In this document: positions 9,599 to 18,558 of the stretch, piece by piece
Layout of the letters: each line of letters begins with the position of its first letter
Position numbering within the stretch: position 1 is the first letter of the stretch
Assembly: GCA_002811675.1 (NCBI GenBank)
Contig: PDIM01010368.1
Coordinates: 20,025-61,906, forward strand
Reading direction: 5' to 3'
DNA length: 41,882 nucleotides
Source: Ichthyosporea sp. XGB-2017a
Lineage: Eukaryota > Opisthokonta > Ichthyosporea
Notes under the pieces: model-generated
Seen by the model: only the letters and a program-made list of their open reading frames with translations
The model's database searches: none
What the model was told of the DNA's origin: nothing
Position numbers and translations under genes: made by a program

Positions 9599-11056
9599 AT
9601 GTCTGCTTTGAAGAGATTGGAAAAACAAAAGGAAAAGGAGATTGAATTGTCGCCTGTGAAGTACACAAGCACTTTTGCTCTAAGTGAAATAAGCAGCAAT
9701 GAAACAGACAATGATAATGGTGAATGGACAAGGGAAGACAAGATTGATGTGGCTAAAGCATGTTTTAATCTTATTTCTGCGGTTATGGGTGCTGGAATTT
9801 TGGGGCTGCCACGAGCTTTCGCAAATTCAGGTTGGTACGGCTTAATTGTGCTGACTGTGGTGACTGTGGTTCAAGGATATACGGGGATGTTGGTGAGCTA
9901 TTGTCTTTTGGCGTTTCCAAGTGTAAATACTTATAAAGATTTGGGTTTTGCTGTCGCTGGCAAATGGGGAAAGTACATTGTCTTAGGCAGTCAGATGGTT
10001 CAGTGCTTTGGTGTCTCTATTCTGTACTTGGTGCTTGCGGGAAGCAATATGGACAGCTTATTTAGTTTCTGGGAGGGTAATCACCAGATAGTTTTCACTG
10101 CTATTGCAGTGGCTATAGTACTTCCTACAGTGTTTTTTCGAACCATGAAGGAAGTTGCCATTGTCTCAATATTTGGAGTCTGCTCCTCTATACTTGCTGC
10201 GTTTTTTATATTTGGTGCCAGTGTCTCCAACCCAATAGATAATGTTGTATACACCACCCCGAACGTGGAGTCGTTGTCGGGTGCTGTCGCAACGTTCATT
10301 TTTTCGTATGGGACACACGCCCTCTTTCCAAGTGTTCAAAGATCAATGACACACCAGAAGCGATTCAACAAGGCTATCCTGATTTCTTTTCCATTAATTT
10401 ACAGTGTTTATATTATGATATCAGTTGGTGCATTTTGGAGTTATGGCTGCTTTCTTGATTCAAGTGTGTTGAATAATTTGAGCAAGAATGCCATCTACTA
10501 TATAGTAACTTCATTTGTTACATTGCATGTCATTGTGGGTTATACATTGTTCATGAATCCAGTATTTCACCTGGCAGAATATTCTCTGAATATTGGCTTT
10601 GAGCAGCCGAAATTGCTTCCTGTTAGTGCAACATCTTTGACGTACCTAAATGAAAGCAATGATGGCGCAAGAGACTTTCAGAGCAAGGTCCCTGTGCCGT
10701 TTACCTCATCCGAAAGGGTGAAGAGTGCTGTTCTGAGAAGCGTTTTGTTGGGTGTTACCTTCTTTTTAGCCATTCTTCTTCCATTTTTTGGTGAAATTAT
10801 GGATTTCCTTGGAGGTTCTGCAATCACAATTATAAGTATTATTATTCCCATATGGTTCTATACCAAGATATATTGGAAAGAACTTTCGTGGTACAGAATT
10901 GCTATTCATGTTTTCATTGCACTCGCTGGTGCAGTTATTGGGGGGTATGCAACCTACAATGCTGCCGTCAATATTGTCAATAACGCTTCCAAGTACGAAC
11001 TTTTCGGTGCAGTTGAAGGAACTGTGAATACTGGCGGACAGTACTGTTCTGCCTAA
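9599..11056 (+). CDS. AAAP-family amino-acid transporter (SLC32/36/38-like)
   Basis: Single-exon gene, 485 residues from the ATG at 9599. After a ~60-residue hydrophilic N-terminus, the first membrane segment carries NLISAVMGAGILGLPRAFAN, the signature of the amino acid/auxin permease superfamily. About ten further hydrophobic helices follow, including the FIFSYGTHALFPSVQRSM region typical of TM6-loop. These proteins are H+- or Na+-coupled symporters of neutral amino acids, or of GABA/glycine in vesicles, at the plasma membrane or vacuole/lysosome. The substrate cannot be read from sequence. A polyadenylation signal AATAAA at about 11086 nearly meets the one of the convergent golgin-like gene. 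Confidence 0.9.
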   Translation: MSALKRLEKQKEKEIELSPVKYTSTFALSEISSNETDNDNGEWTREDKIDVAKACFNLISAVMGAGILGLPRAFANSGWYGLIVLTVVTVVQGYTGMLVSYCLLAFPSVNTYKDLGFAVAGKWGKYIVLGSQMVQCFGVSILYLVLAGSNMDSLFSFWEGNHQIVFTAIAVAIVLPTVFFRTMKEVAIVSIFGVCSSILAAFFIFGASVSNPIDNVVYTTPNVESLSGAVATFIFSYGTHALFPSVQRSMTHQKRFNKAILISFPLIYSVYIMISVGAFWSYGCFLDSSVLNNLSKNAIYYIVTSFVTLHVIVGYTLFMNPVFHLAEYSLNIGFEQPKLLPVSATSLTYLNESNDGARDFQSKVPVPFTSSERVKSAVLRSVLLGVTFFLAILLPFFGEIMDFLGGSAITIISIIIPIWFYTKIYWKELSWYRIAIHVFIALAGAVIGGYATYNAAVNIVNNASKYELFGAVEGTVNTGGQYCSA

Positions 11057-11173
11057 ACACTCCCTCTAACTCACTCAACATGCTAAAATAAAACTCTCAA
11101 AAGCCTCCAGTACTTTATTAGTGATGTCCATCTTCCTTTCATTTTCCCTTTTTCGATACGCTCTTTTACATAG

Positions 11174-12058
11174 CTACACTGTCTTGAGTTCCCCATTACA
11201 TCCTCGGCAGCATTTGAGCTTTTCAAAATTGCAAGTGGTAGTGTGATCTCCGCTATCTTCCTTTGGATTTGATAAATGCTCACACTTTTCACATGTATTT
11301 CCCGTATCTGATAGCTTGACAGAGGCTTGGAGAGAAGATCTTCGAGACGGAAATGATGTTTTCATTTCTTCCATGCAGCCATAGCCTTGAGCGAAATTTA
11401 ATGCTCGACACAATTCTCGAGATAGATTTAATAACTCTAAGATATTCTCCTCAGAGTCCATTTTCCCACAGCCTTTCTTTAAATGCCAAATAACGGGTAA
11501 AAGTTGTTCATGAGTAGGTTTTTCCCAAGCAGAAGTCCCTGATTGCTGGGCAGTATTCTCCCTAAGAGCTGCAAAATTCAACAAAAGAAGATTAAGTATC
11601 TGTTCGTTGAGATCGCAAATTTCATGGTGAACAACTCTGTCTTTTTCTACCGAATGCTCCATGGATATCTCATTCTTTTTCAGCTTGCATTTTAGTTCCT
11701 CATTTTCCTTCACTAAATTTTTAATGTGAATGCCCGCGGCAGTTTCTTTCGATTTTAAAATGTCCAAGTCGATTGTAAGTTTGTCAAGTTGTTCGGCGTT
11801 AAACAGGCTCCTGGTCTGCCATTCACGTGCCTCCTGTGCCAGTCTATGCTTATCTTCTATAAGTTCTTCAAGGGTATTTCCAAGCTCATCGCCAACTGAT
11901 GCAACCACAAGCCTTTTTACTTCAGCGCTTACACTATGCCTTCGATCCAACTCCTTTTCCAGCTCCAACTTCTTTTCTTGAAGCTGACAAAGTTTTGAAA
12001 ACGTTTCTCCATTCACAAATTCCTCCTCGCCACTCTCCTTACCTCCCACACCAGTCAT
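11174..12058 (-). CDS. Golgin-45-like coiled-coil protein
   Basis: Single exon on the minus strand, 294 residues, with its ATG at 12058. Residues ~25-150 are a long coiled coil. The segment RLVVASVGDELGNTLEELIE, followed by a heptad-rich stretch, resembles the conserved core of BLZF1/golgin-45. The C-terminal 45 residues are Cys-rich (CEKC, later CNFEKLKCCRGC) and end in ELKTV. In animals the golgin-45 C-terminus binds the PDZ-like groove of GRASP55 and shares a zinc site through a Cys pair, so a Cys-x2-Cys close to a terminal Val fits. The role by analogy is as a Rab2/GRASP-linked tether of medial-Golgi cisternae. The match is short, and another coiled-coil protein is possible. A minus-strand AATAAA is at about 11112. 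Confidence 0.5.
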   Translation of the reverse strand: MTGVGGKESGEEEFVNGETFSKLCQLQEKKLELEKELDRRHSVSAEVKRLVVASVGDELGNTLEELIEDKHRLAQEAREWQTRSLFNAEQLDKLTIDLDILKSKETAAGIHIKNLVKENEELKCKLKKNEISMEHSVEKDRVVHHEICDLNEQILNLLLLNFAALRENTAQQSGTSAWEKPTHEQLLPVIWHLKKGCGKMDSEENILELLNLSRELCRALNFAQGYGCMEEMKTSFPSRRSSLQASVKLSDTGNTCEKCEHLSNPKEDSGDHTTTCNFEKLKCCRGCNGELKTV

Positions 12059-12338
12059 TCTTTGGGGTGGGTGGGGTGAGATTCACTTATGAGATACTGG
12101 ACATGCAATCAACAACAACTACACAAGAATGGTACTCTACATTTTGGCAAAATAAAATAAAAAAAAACGAAAACGAAAAAACAAAGACATGCATTCCAAT
12201 TTCCACCGTACCGCGGGGGAATAATTTTGTGATGATCAGCTGTGTGCCCCGCGACTCGCCATAGTCCATAGCCTCGGTCCATAGAGACTGTTTTGAAAAA
12301 AAAAGGACGATTTTGTTTCTGCACTTTTATTGACGCTT

Positions 12339-13720
12339 TTACTTGCCGTCCTCCTTCTTTGAGTGCTTTTCCTCTTTCAGGATGTTGATGGCAGGATCCC
12401 AAGTGTACTCTACATTGCCCTCTTTCATTGATGCATATCGGGCAGCATTGAAGAGAAAATCACTCAGTCTTCAGAAAGTGGGTTGAGAGGGAAGATTTCA
12501 CGTGAGTATCGTGTGTATAATATTGTTGTGACAAAAATAGAACCACTTACCGATTCAGGAAATGAAGGCAGTCTTCGTCAACAGCCCCATCATTGACTAG
12601 AGGGACGATTGTTCTTTCTGCTCGCCTACACACACTTCGGGCAACATGTAGATGCGCACTACTGAGTCCTCCCGACTATTACAAATCCAAAAAGTACATT
12701 GATCAGCATTTTGAGCACCTAAATTTCAAACCAAACGCAAGTTGAAATGTTGAAGGGACTTACCGGCAATATGAAACGAAGAAGCTGAGGAAGTTCATCA
12801 TCTAGTTCATCTATCCATTTTTCAACAAGTGTCACGTATTCGGGGTTGAATTTGGTTTTATCTACAAGATGCAATACATGTTAAGAGATCCAATTGAGTA
12901 AGTTTTAGTTCATTTCGGGATTCTCAAGGAATAGTGTTCAGCATTGCGGGTATTCTCCAACCTACCTCTTCTCGCAGGTCCAGATTTGTTTCTAGGTGTG
13001 GCGATATTCGACCCTACTTCCTGTAATATACATTGAATCTAGATACTCGAATTCATTAGTGAACGGGTTACTCGGAAATGTGTTTATATCATTCTCGTCT
13101 TCTTCCCATCTTACCTTCTGTAGCTTGTCGCAAAGTCCATTATTCGTAATTAAACAGTATTCTTTCGCAAGGCTACAGATATAAAGCAGTGTCCATTACA
13201 GAGATGTAGGCAGATATGGGTTAATGAGCTGTAATCTTGGACCAATACCACACGTTAACTCCAACCTTACCCAATAAAAGAATTCAATTCGTCTGTACTC
13301 CCCAGAGCTTCAAAAGTGACATCCGCCTTTGAACGCCTCTCCCCTGTATACAAGCTTGTTTTTCCTATATATTACAGGACGTCAAATTGATTAAAGAGAA
13401 CATAGCAGGTTAGACGCATAGATCAAATACCACAGGCAAGGTTTTGCAAACATACCTTTGTCACCCGTCTTGGTGTAAATCTTTGGCCTACCAGTAGCTA
13501 GCCCTCTAGATACAACAAAGTGATTACTGTTCAAACCTTTCCTTCTGCCATACAATGAGCGATAATTCTGCAAATAATCTGCGCTACCAGCACACAAACA
13601 ACGCCCCACACTCAATCTGCATTGCGCAGAACCAGCTGCCCAGCCAATGATCCCCTGCCGGGCTCCCACTGAGATTCCCGCTCTACACGCACTATACAAC
13701 ACGTGGCCAGCTTGAAACAT
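12339..13720 (-). CDS. MMAB: Cob(I)alamin adenosyltransferase, PduO type
   Basis: Seven exons on the minus strand: 13720-13456, 13364-13271, 13172-13115, 13020-12966, 12861-12764, 12675-12551 and 12468-12339, giving 274 residues. The introns are 82-104 nt, and every junction keeps frame. Residues 1-75 are rich in Arg, Ser and Ala with few acidic residues, fitting a mitochondrial presequence. The catalytic N-terminal motif [10 protein letters not shown] (80-89) is followed by [19 protein letters not shown] and [10 protein letters not shown], then by [20 protein letters not shown] and [10 protein letters not shown], and [12 protein letters not shown] near the end. These form the ATP and corrinoid sites of PduO-type enzymes. 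The enzyme makes adenosylcobalamin, the cofactor of methylmalonyl-CoA mutase. This is the most intron-rich gene in the window. Confidence 0.94.
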
Positions 13721-14179
13721 GACTACACCAGACCAGAATAAGAGTCCGAAGAAGAAGCCAAAGAAGAAAAAAATGAATGCAGCACAAAAGAAACAGACTT
13801 AAAAACTCTAAAATCTCCGTCTTCACATGAACAAAGTTACAAAGAAGAATACAAAAAGAAAAAGAAATGCACTGTAGAGTCAGGCAGCTCTGGCGGAGTA
13901 CCGCAAAATTTCATAGTTCGTTTTTATCTTTTTTGTATGGAGTAATTTCACCTAAAAATTATAATAAGTGGGGGAAAAAAACTTGATTTGGTTATTTTGC
14001 GTTTTAATTTGAGTTGGATTTGGGGGATTGAGATTTTACTTTCGTTCCTTCCTTTCTGTTTTCTTTCCAAGTCTTTTGTTGTTAAGTTAAGGTCAAGCCA
14101 CCTGTTTGATTCTGGACTTACTTTGTTGTTCATTTTCATTTCTTTTCTTTCCTGAAATTTTATATACTTTACTGTAAAT
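13721..14179. promoter_or_regulatory. Divergent MMAB/Vti1 promoter region
   Basis: This 459-bp AT-rich region lies between two head-to-head genes. It contains TTTGTATGG at 13932-13940, the reverse complement of the recurrent CCATACAAA element, about 210 bp from the MMAB start and 240 bp from the Vti1 start. No coding sequence is supported. Confidence 0.45.
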
Positions 14180-14931
14180 ATGACTTCGGAGTATTTTGAG
14201 GATTTTGAGTTTGAATTCACGACTCTGCGCGATAAAGTCGAGCTCACCTTCAGGGAGGAAATGCCTCGAATGCAGGGGGATGAGTTACAGCTTGCAGTGA
14301 GGCGCATAGAAACTGATTTGACTTCTCTGAACCGATATGTGAGTGATATGAAGGGCGAGTTGAGGAATATTCCATCTGCCTACAGACCGAAACTGGCCAG
14401 AAAGTGTGAGAAGTTTAGTGGCGAAGTGAATGATTTAAGAAATCAGTTGGTAATGTATTTTTGATTATTAGTCATCTTTCTGGAATTATTCGGAACGCTT
14501 TGAAATACTTATTTCTTTTATTATATTTGTGTTCTTTTGGGGGTTTTGTTTTTTATTTCGTACAGAGGAACTACCAAGGACGCGATAGTGCTGATGGCTC
14601 TGACTATGGGGCTATAGATCCCCGCCAAAGACTATTGAGATCACATGATACTGTTAACAGAACTTCAGAAAGGCTTGAAAACTCGCATAGAATAGCACTG
14701 GAATCTGAAAGTATTGGGGTGGGTGTTTTAAATGAGCTGTCGACTCAGCGTGAGACCATAATCAGAACGAGGGATCATCTTGGAGATACTGATCAAAATC
14801 TGGGTAGAAGTGGGCGTATACTTCGTACAATGTCTCGCAGGGTAGTGACAGACAGGGCTATTGTTGCGTCTATAATTATGGTTCTTATCTTGATCCTTGC
14901 AATGATCGTATATATCAAATTCCTCCGCTAA
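14180..14931 (+). CDS. VTI1: Vti1-type Qb-SNARE
   Basis: Two exons, 14180-14449 and 14566-14931, joined in phase 0 across a 116-nt intron (GTAATG...TACAG), give 211 residues, close to the ~217 of yeast and animal Vti1. The N-terminal three-helix Habc-like domain covers residues ~1-90. The SNARE motif contains LNELSTQRETIIRTRDHLGD and TDQNLGRSGRILRTM, with a Gln at the position expected for the zero layer. RRVVTDRAI leads into a single C-terminal membrane anchor (~188-209), followed by a very short tail. Vti1 pairs with several Qa/Qc SNAREs in Golgi-endosome-vacuole fusion. The gene is head-to-head with MMAB. Confidence 0.92.
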
Positions 14932-15212
14932 ATCGTGACTTTTAATGTAAATCATATGCCTACGCTGTGCCTATCGCTCCAGGCATTCTCTCGTTACTGA
15001 AAGTAGCGGACTTGAGATCTTCTGCCTTACACTCTGTCTTTTATTTTATTTTAGTCTGGTTGACAGAGACACATTTTTTGTAATATATGAAATGATATAA
15101 ACAGCGCGACATATATCTAATTTATAATGCCCCCCCCTGTACTGTCCATTGTATTTATTGATTATCCCGATTTCCTTCACAGAAGAATAACTTAATTATA
15201 TTTTTTTCTTTC

Positions 15213-16719
15213 CTACAGTGCGTGGTGACCATCCAGGTGGCCCAAGCTTTTAAATTCAACCCTGGTTGCAGAATAAGTAGCAATTACTTGCAAAGCGGCA
15301 ATAAGCAGAAGAAAATAATTTCTTCTCTTGTTGTGAGAACTCAGAAAATTACTAGAAGATGATTCTGGGAGAATAACTAAACGCAATGTCTTGACCTGCG
15401 AAAGAAAACAAAAAAGAAATAAATTTCTCAATGAGATGAAGACAAATGCGAATAAATACACATAGACGAAGGCATACACTTACCACCACAAAGGCCACAG
15501 AAAATCCAAGATACAATGAAAGAGCGGTTGCTGCAAAGATATTGCTGCCTGATACTATCGTACAAATCACAGTCAAAACACACCTGTACAAAGAAGAGAG
15601 TAGACAGTTAACATCAGTCAAACTCAAGCGATGAAGCCCCCTCCCCCCAGAGGTGGGCATTGTTCACATTTTCCACTTCCCACTTACCCTACGTATTTGT
15701 AACCACAGTATGCAAAAACATCCAGGATGTGAACATCTCCTGAAACATTCAGCAAATAGAAACCAAGGTATATCATGCCTACTTCAATGAAAAGCCATCC
15801 AAAAGCAGCGCTCGCCGTCACACCCAGAGCATCAGGTTTAAACTTCCCCTGCGTTCCCAGTGCCAATCCACACAGTAAAATATATGTCACAAACGCCATT
15901 GCTGAGTTTTGTTTAATAAAAAGTAATGTAAGTATTTAGATGCCCACGCACTAAAACATATGAACTAGGTCGATACTCACAAGGTATGTATAGGTCCGGT
16001 GCATTTACGTCATCTCGAGGAGGTAAATACTCTGTTTGGTTGCTCATTCGATTATTGTACTGCCGCCTTGCCCAACTCTATAGAACAACAACAAATAAAA
16101 CATTAAAGTTAGTTTACTAACCATTTGCCTATAATCCAAATAGTAAAGGCTGGTAAGAAGAACTGACCTTATGGCGAAAGGGAAAAAGCAGCAATTTAAT
16201 CTTGTTCAACACATATGAATTACTGACGCAGAAGTAGAAATTGAAAGTTTGCAACGTAATGTATTTTCCGAGCTATGCAAAACAAAAGTATAAAAGAAGA
16301 TTTAGAAAAAGCATTATCTAAAGATGTATAACACACAGATGACTTACATTTTTATCCACATAATCTTTCCCAGCAGCAGCAAATGTAGACCCATACTGAA
16401 ACGCAGCTTCCTGAACAGCAGCATTTACAAAATCAGGCTGCCCACCAAAGCCCTGCTGCATACCGCCACCCTGTTGAGGCGGCGCATTATTACCTCCTCT
16501 CTGGCCTCCTTGCATCTGATCTCCACCTCCCATTCCGTATTGTCCACCGCGATCGTTAAATCCGCGATCGTTAAATCCCTGGCTGCCCTGGTGCATGTTC
16601 ATGTTTCCATATCCTCCTCCTCCCTGGCTACCCTGATGCATGTTCATGTTTCCATACCCTCCTCCTCCATACTGATCCTGACTCCCTCCACTATTTGGCT
16701 GATAGTAATTATTAGACAT
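15213..16719 (-). CDS. YIF1: YIF1 family ER-Golgi membrane protein
   Basis: Six exons on the minus strand: 16719-16348, 16272-16168, 16077-15981, 15901-15688, 15583-15484 and 15395-15213, for 356 residues. The introns are 75-104 nt. The first ~110 residues are a Gly/Gln/Asn-rich cytosolic tail with tandem repeats. The conserved YIF1 domain follows: GKYITLQTFNFYFCVSNSYV, then LNKIKLLLFPFRHKSWARRQ, PPRDDVNAPDLYIPSMAFVT, LLNVSGDVHILDVFAYCGYK and about five membrane segments. YIF1 works with YIP1 and Rab GTPases in COPII vesicle traffic and Golgi structure. The ATG inside exon 4 (15899) starts a long open frame but is internal, since the upstream exons restore the conserved LYIPSM junction. Confidence 0.93.
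16545..16680 (-). repeat. Tandem repeats in the YIF1 N-terminal tail
   Basis: Within YIF1 exon 1 a 45-bp unit encoding GGGGYGNMNMHQGSQ occurs twice in tandem, followed by two copies of a 15-bp unit encoding FNDRG. The copies are nearly identical at the DNA level, which points to recent slippage or unequal exchange. The expansion lies in the disordered cytosolic tail. Confidence 0.85.
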
Positions 16720-17185
16720 TCTTCTTTATCTCTTCTCTATACACTACTATATGATAGATCTTCCTGAAGGTATAATAATAAATCAAAAAAACTAAAAACA
16801 ACAAAAAACAAAAAACGATAATAAATAATAAAACAAGAACAAGAAAGGGAGGGGTCGAGTGGGCACTGGGCAGTAGGCACACGACAATCACTGATCACAA
16901 TTCACATCCCCGGAGACGTCGGGGGGGGGGAGAGAGGGCTCAGGGCACACAGTCTTCCTCCCCCATCGGCCATCATCCCCCCCTGGATCCTCCCCAACTT
17001 GGCTCTTTCCCGCCATTTTTAAATTTTGCAGTACAGCTGACTCTACTGCTGTCTACCTCTCTGCTTGGTGTTCTGATTGATGGTGCATGTGTGTGGTGCG
17101 TGTGTGGATGCATTCATAGGATATTTAAGGAGTGCTTAGCCATAAGGGGTGTTGCGGCAGTGTGGGGTCGTGGTTCGGGACTGTC
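16720..17185. promoter_or_regulatory. Divergent YIF1/RING-gene promoter region
   Basis: A 466-bp head-to-head intergenic region. It goes from A-rich (16780-16850) to GC-rich with a run of nine or more G near 16920 and several C runs. TTTCCCGCC at 17006-17014 matches the E2F consensus and lies 172 bp upstream of the RING-gene ATG. A GACGTC palindrome lies near 16915. These are consensus matches only. Confidence 0.4.
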
Positions 17186-18373
17186 ATGTCGGGTTTGAAA
17201 CATTACCTTGAGAGCCCTTCACCTTTGCGATGTGGGAAATATAGACGTAGAGGTGTTGGTCATATTGTTGATTCGGATTCAGACCCCGATGAAGAGGCTT
17301 GTGCTAAATCGGACATTGAAAATGCTAATACGTGTCCTATTTGCCTTGATGTTACTAACGAACAAGCAAAATCTTCAGTATCGGGCTGCTCCCATACTTT
17401 CTGCTTTACCTGCATCCAGCAATGGTCGTTCGTTGCTGCCAGCTGCCCTCTTTGTAAAGCCCCCTTTAAGGTTATCAAGCACGGCTCAAAAGTGGTTCGC
17501 GTAAGGAGAGGTCAGTCACGCATTGTGGGAAATCCTAGTGGATGGGAGAACCGAGACTTTCTGCACTATTATTATGCAACTGAAAATAACTTGCTGGACT
17601 GCGAAAACCTCGATGAGTACGATTTAGACGATCCTTTCATAGACGATTCAGGCCTGACAAATGAAGAACTGTCGACCGCGGCTGCAGGTAATATAGATCA
17701 AACTATTAAGAATGCTGAACTCAAAGACGAGGTACGAAGCAGAGCGAACCCGGCTAATGGCATTGAAAATAACGATACTTTGCGGTCGAAGGAGCCAGTT
17801 GTACGGAAAAATGTATTCCTAAAAAAAAGAGATTCTACTATCAAAAAATTCTTGGAACCGTTATCTTCTGCAGGACGTCCACTGGACGAAGCCCCTGCTG
17901 TCCACGACTTGAAAGTAAGCGCTTTTATTTCAAACGTGCCAACAGCTCAGGCTCACGCAGGAAGTAAAACAAGACGGCATACTGAAAGCAGAGAATGCGA
18001 AAAACAGCCCCCTGATAAACCTGAGACTTTTCTTAGCAGTGATGAAGAAATGCGAGTTCTTGAAGAAAAGAGACAGGAGCGAGTAAGTAACTATTTATGC
18101 TTTATATTGGCTTTCTATGTTTTGAGAATGTTTAATAACTTTCAGCCTAAGATTCTGTATCAACAGTTGCAAATGCAGGTAATTCAAGAAGCTAAAAGAA
18201 TCATTCACTCCGACTATGTTGATGGTAGAATATCAAAGCAATCGTTTAAAAATATCGTTCTAAATACGTCCACAGCTTACATGAAGCTCTACAGTTCAAA
18301 CAATAACCTATCGCTAGAGAAACGTGAAAAGTCTATTATCCAAAGGCTTTGTTTCTTTTATTCTAATAACTAA
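17186..18373 (+). CDS. RING-finger protein, TOPORS/PHRF1-like
   Basis: Two exons, 17186-18082 and 18146-18373, give 374 residues. The ATG at 17186 is the first in frame. A C3HC4 RING lies at about residues 50-92, with CPICLD, CSHTFCFTCIQQW and CPLCKAPF, close to the RINGs of TOPORS and PHRF1. The middle is acidic then Lys/Ser-rich and probably disordered. After the splice the C-terminus reads VIQEAKRIIHSDYVDGRISK and then QSFKNIV, like the helical C-terminal module of PHRF1/SCAF proteins that is linked to the RNA polymerase II CTD. This suggests a nuclear E3 ubiquitin ligase tied to transcription. The 63-nt intron (GTAAGT...TTTCAG) is a multiple of three without a stop, so retention would add 21 residues. 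Family placement below the RING level is tentative. Confidence 0.7.
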   Translation: MSGLKHYLESPSPLRCGKYRRRGVGHIVDSDSDPDEEACAKSDIENANTCPICLDVTNEQAKSSVSGCSHTFCFTCIQQWSFVAASCPLCKAPFKVIKHGSKVVRVRRGQSRIVGNPSGWENRDFLHYYYATENNLLDCENLDEYDLDDPFIDDSGLTNEELSTAAAGNIDQTIKNAELKDEVRSRANPANGIENNDTLRSKEPVVRKNVFLKKRDSTIKKFLEPLSSAGRPLDEAPAVHDLKVSAFISNVPTAQAHAGSKTRRHTESRECEKQPPDKPETFLSSDEEMRVLEEKRQERVSNYLCFILAFYVLRMFNNFQPKILYQQLQMQVIQEAKRIIHSDYVDGRISKQSFKNIVLNTSTAYMKLYSSNNNLSLEKREKSIIQRLCFFYSNN

Positions 18374-18558
18374 TACCTAACGCACTGACACGTATCTCAG
18401 ACCTTACTCCCAGAGATACATCCCCAAATCTTTTGGCAGCTCCACCAAAGCGATCTATTGAGCGAACCACTCCACCTTCTTCTAATTAAATTCCATTCAC
18501 ACAGTAACTGGATATTGAAAACAATTATATCTACTCATCCATTCCCTACTATTCGTTC

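Noticed and set aside
15688..15899. Separate small membrane protein starting at the ATG at 15899
   Set aside because: It is exon 4 of YIF1; splicing from exon 3 restores the conserved LYIPSM sequence across the junction.
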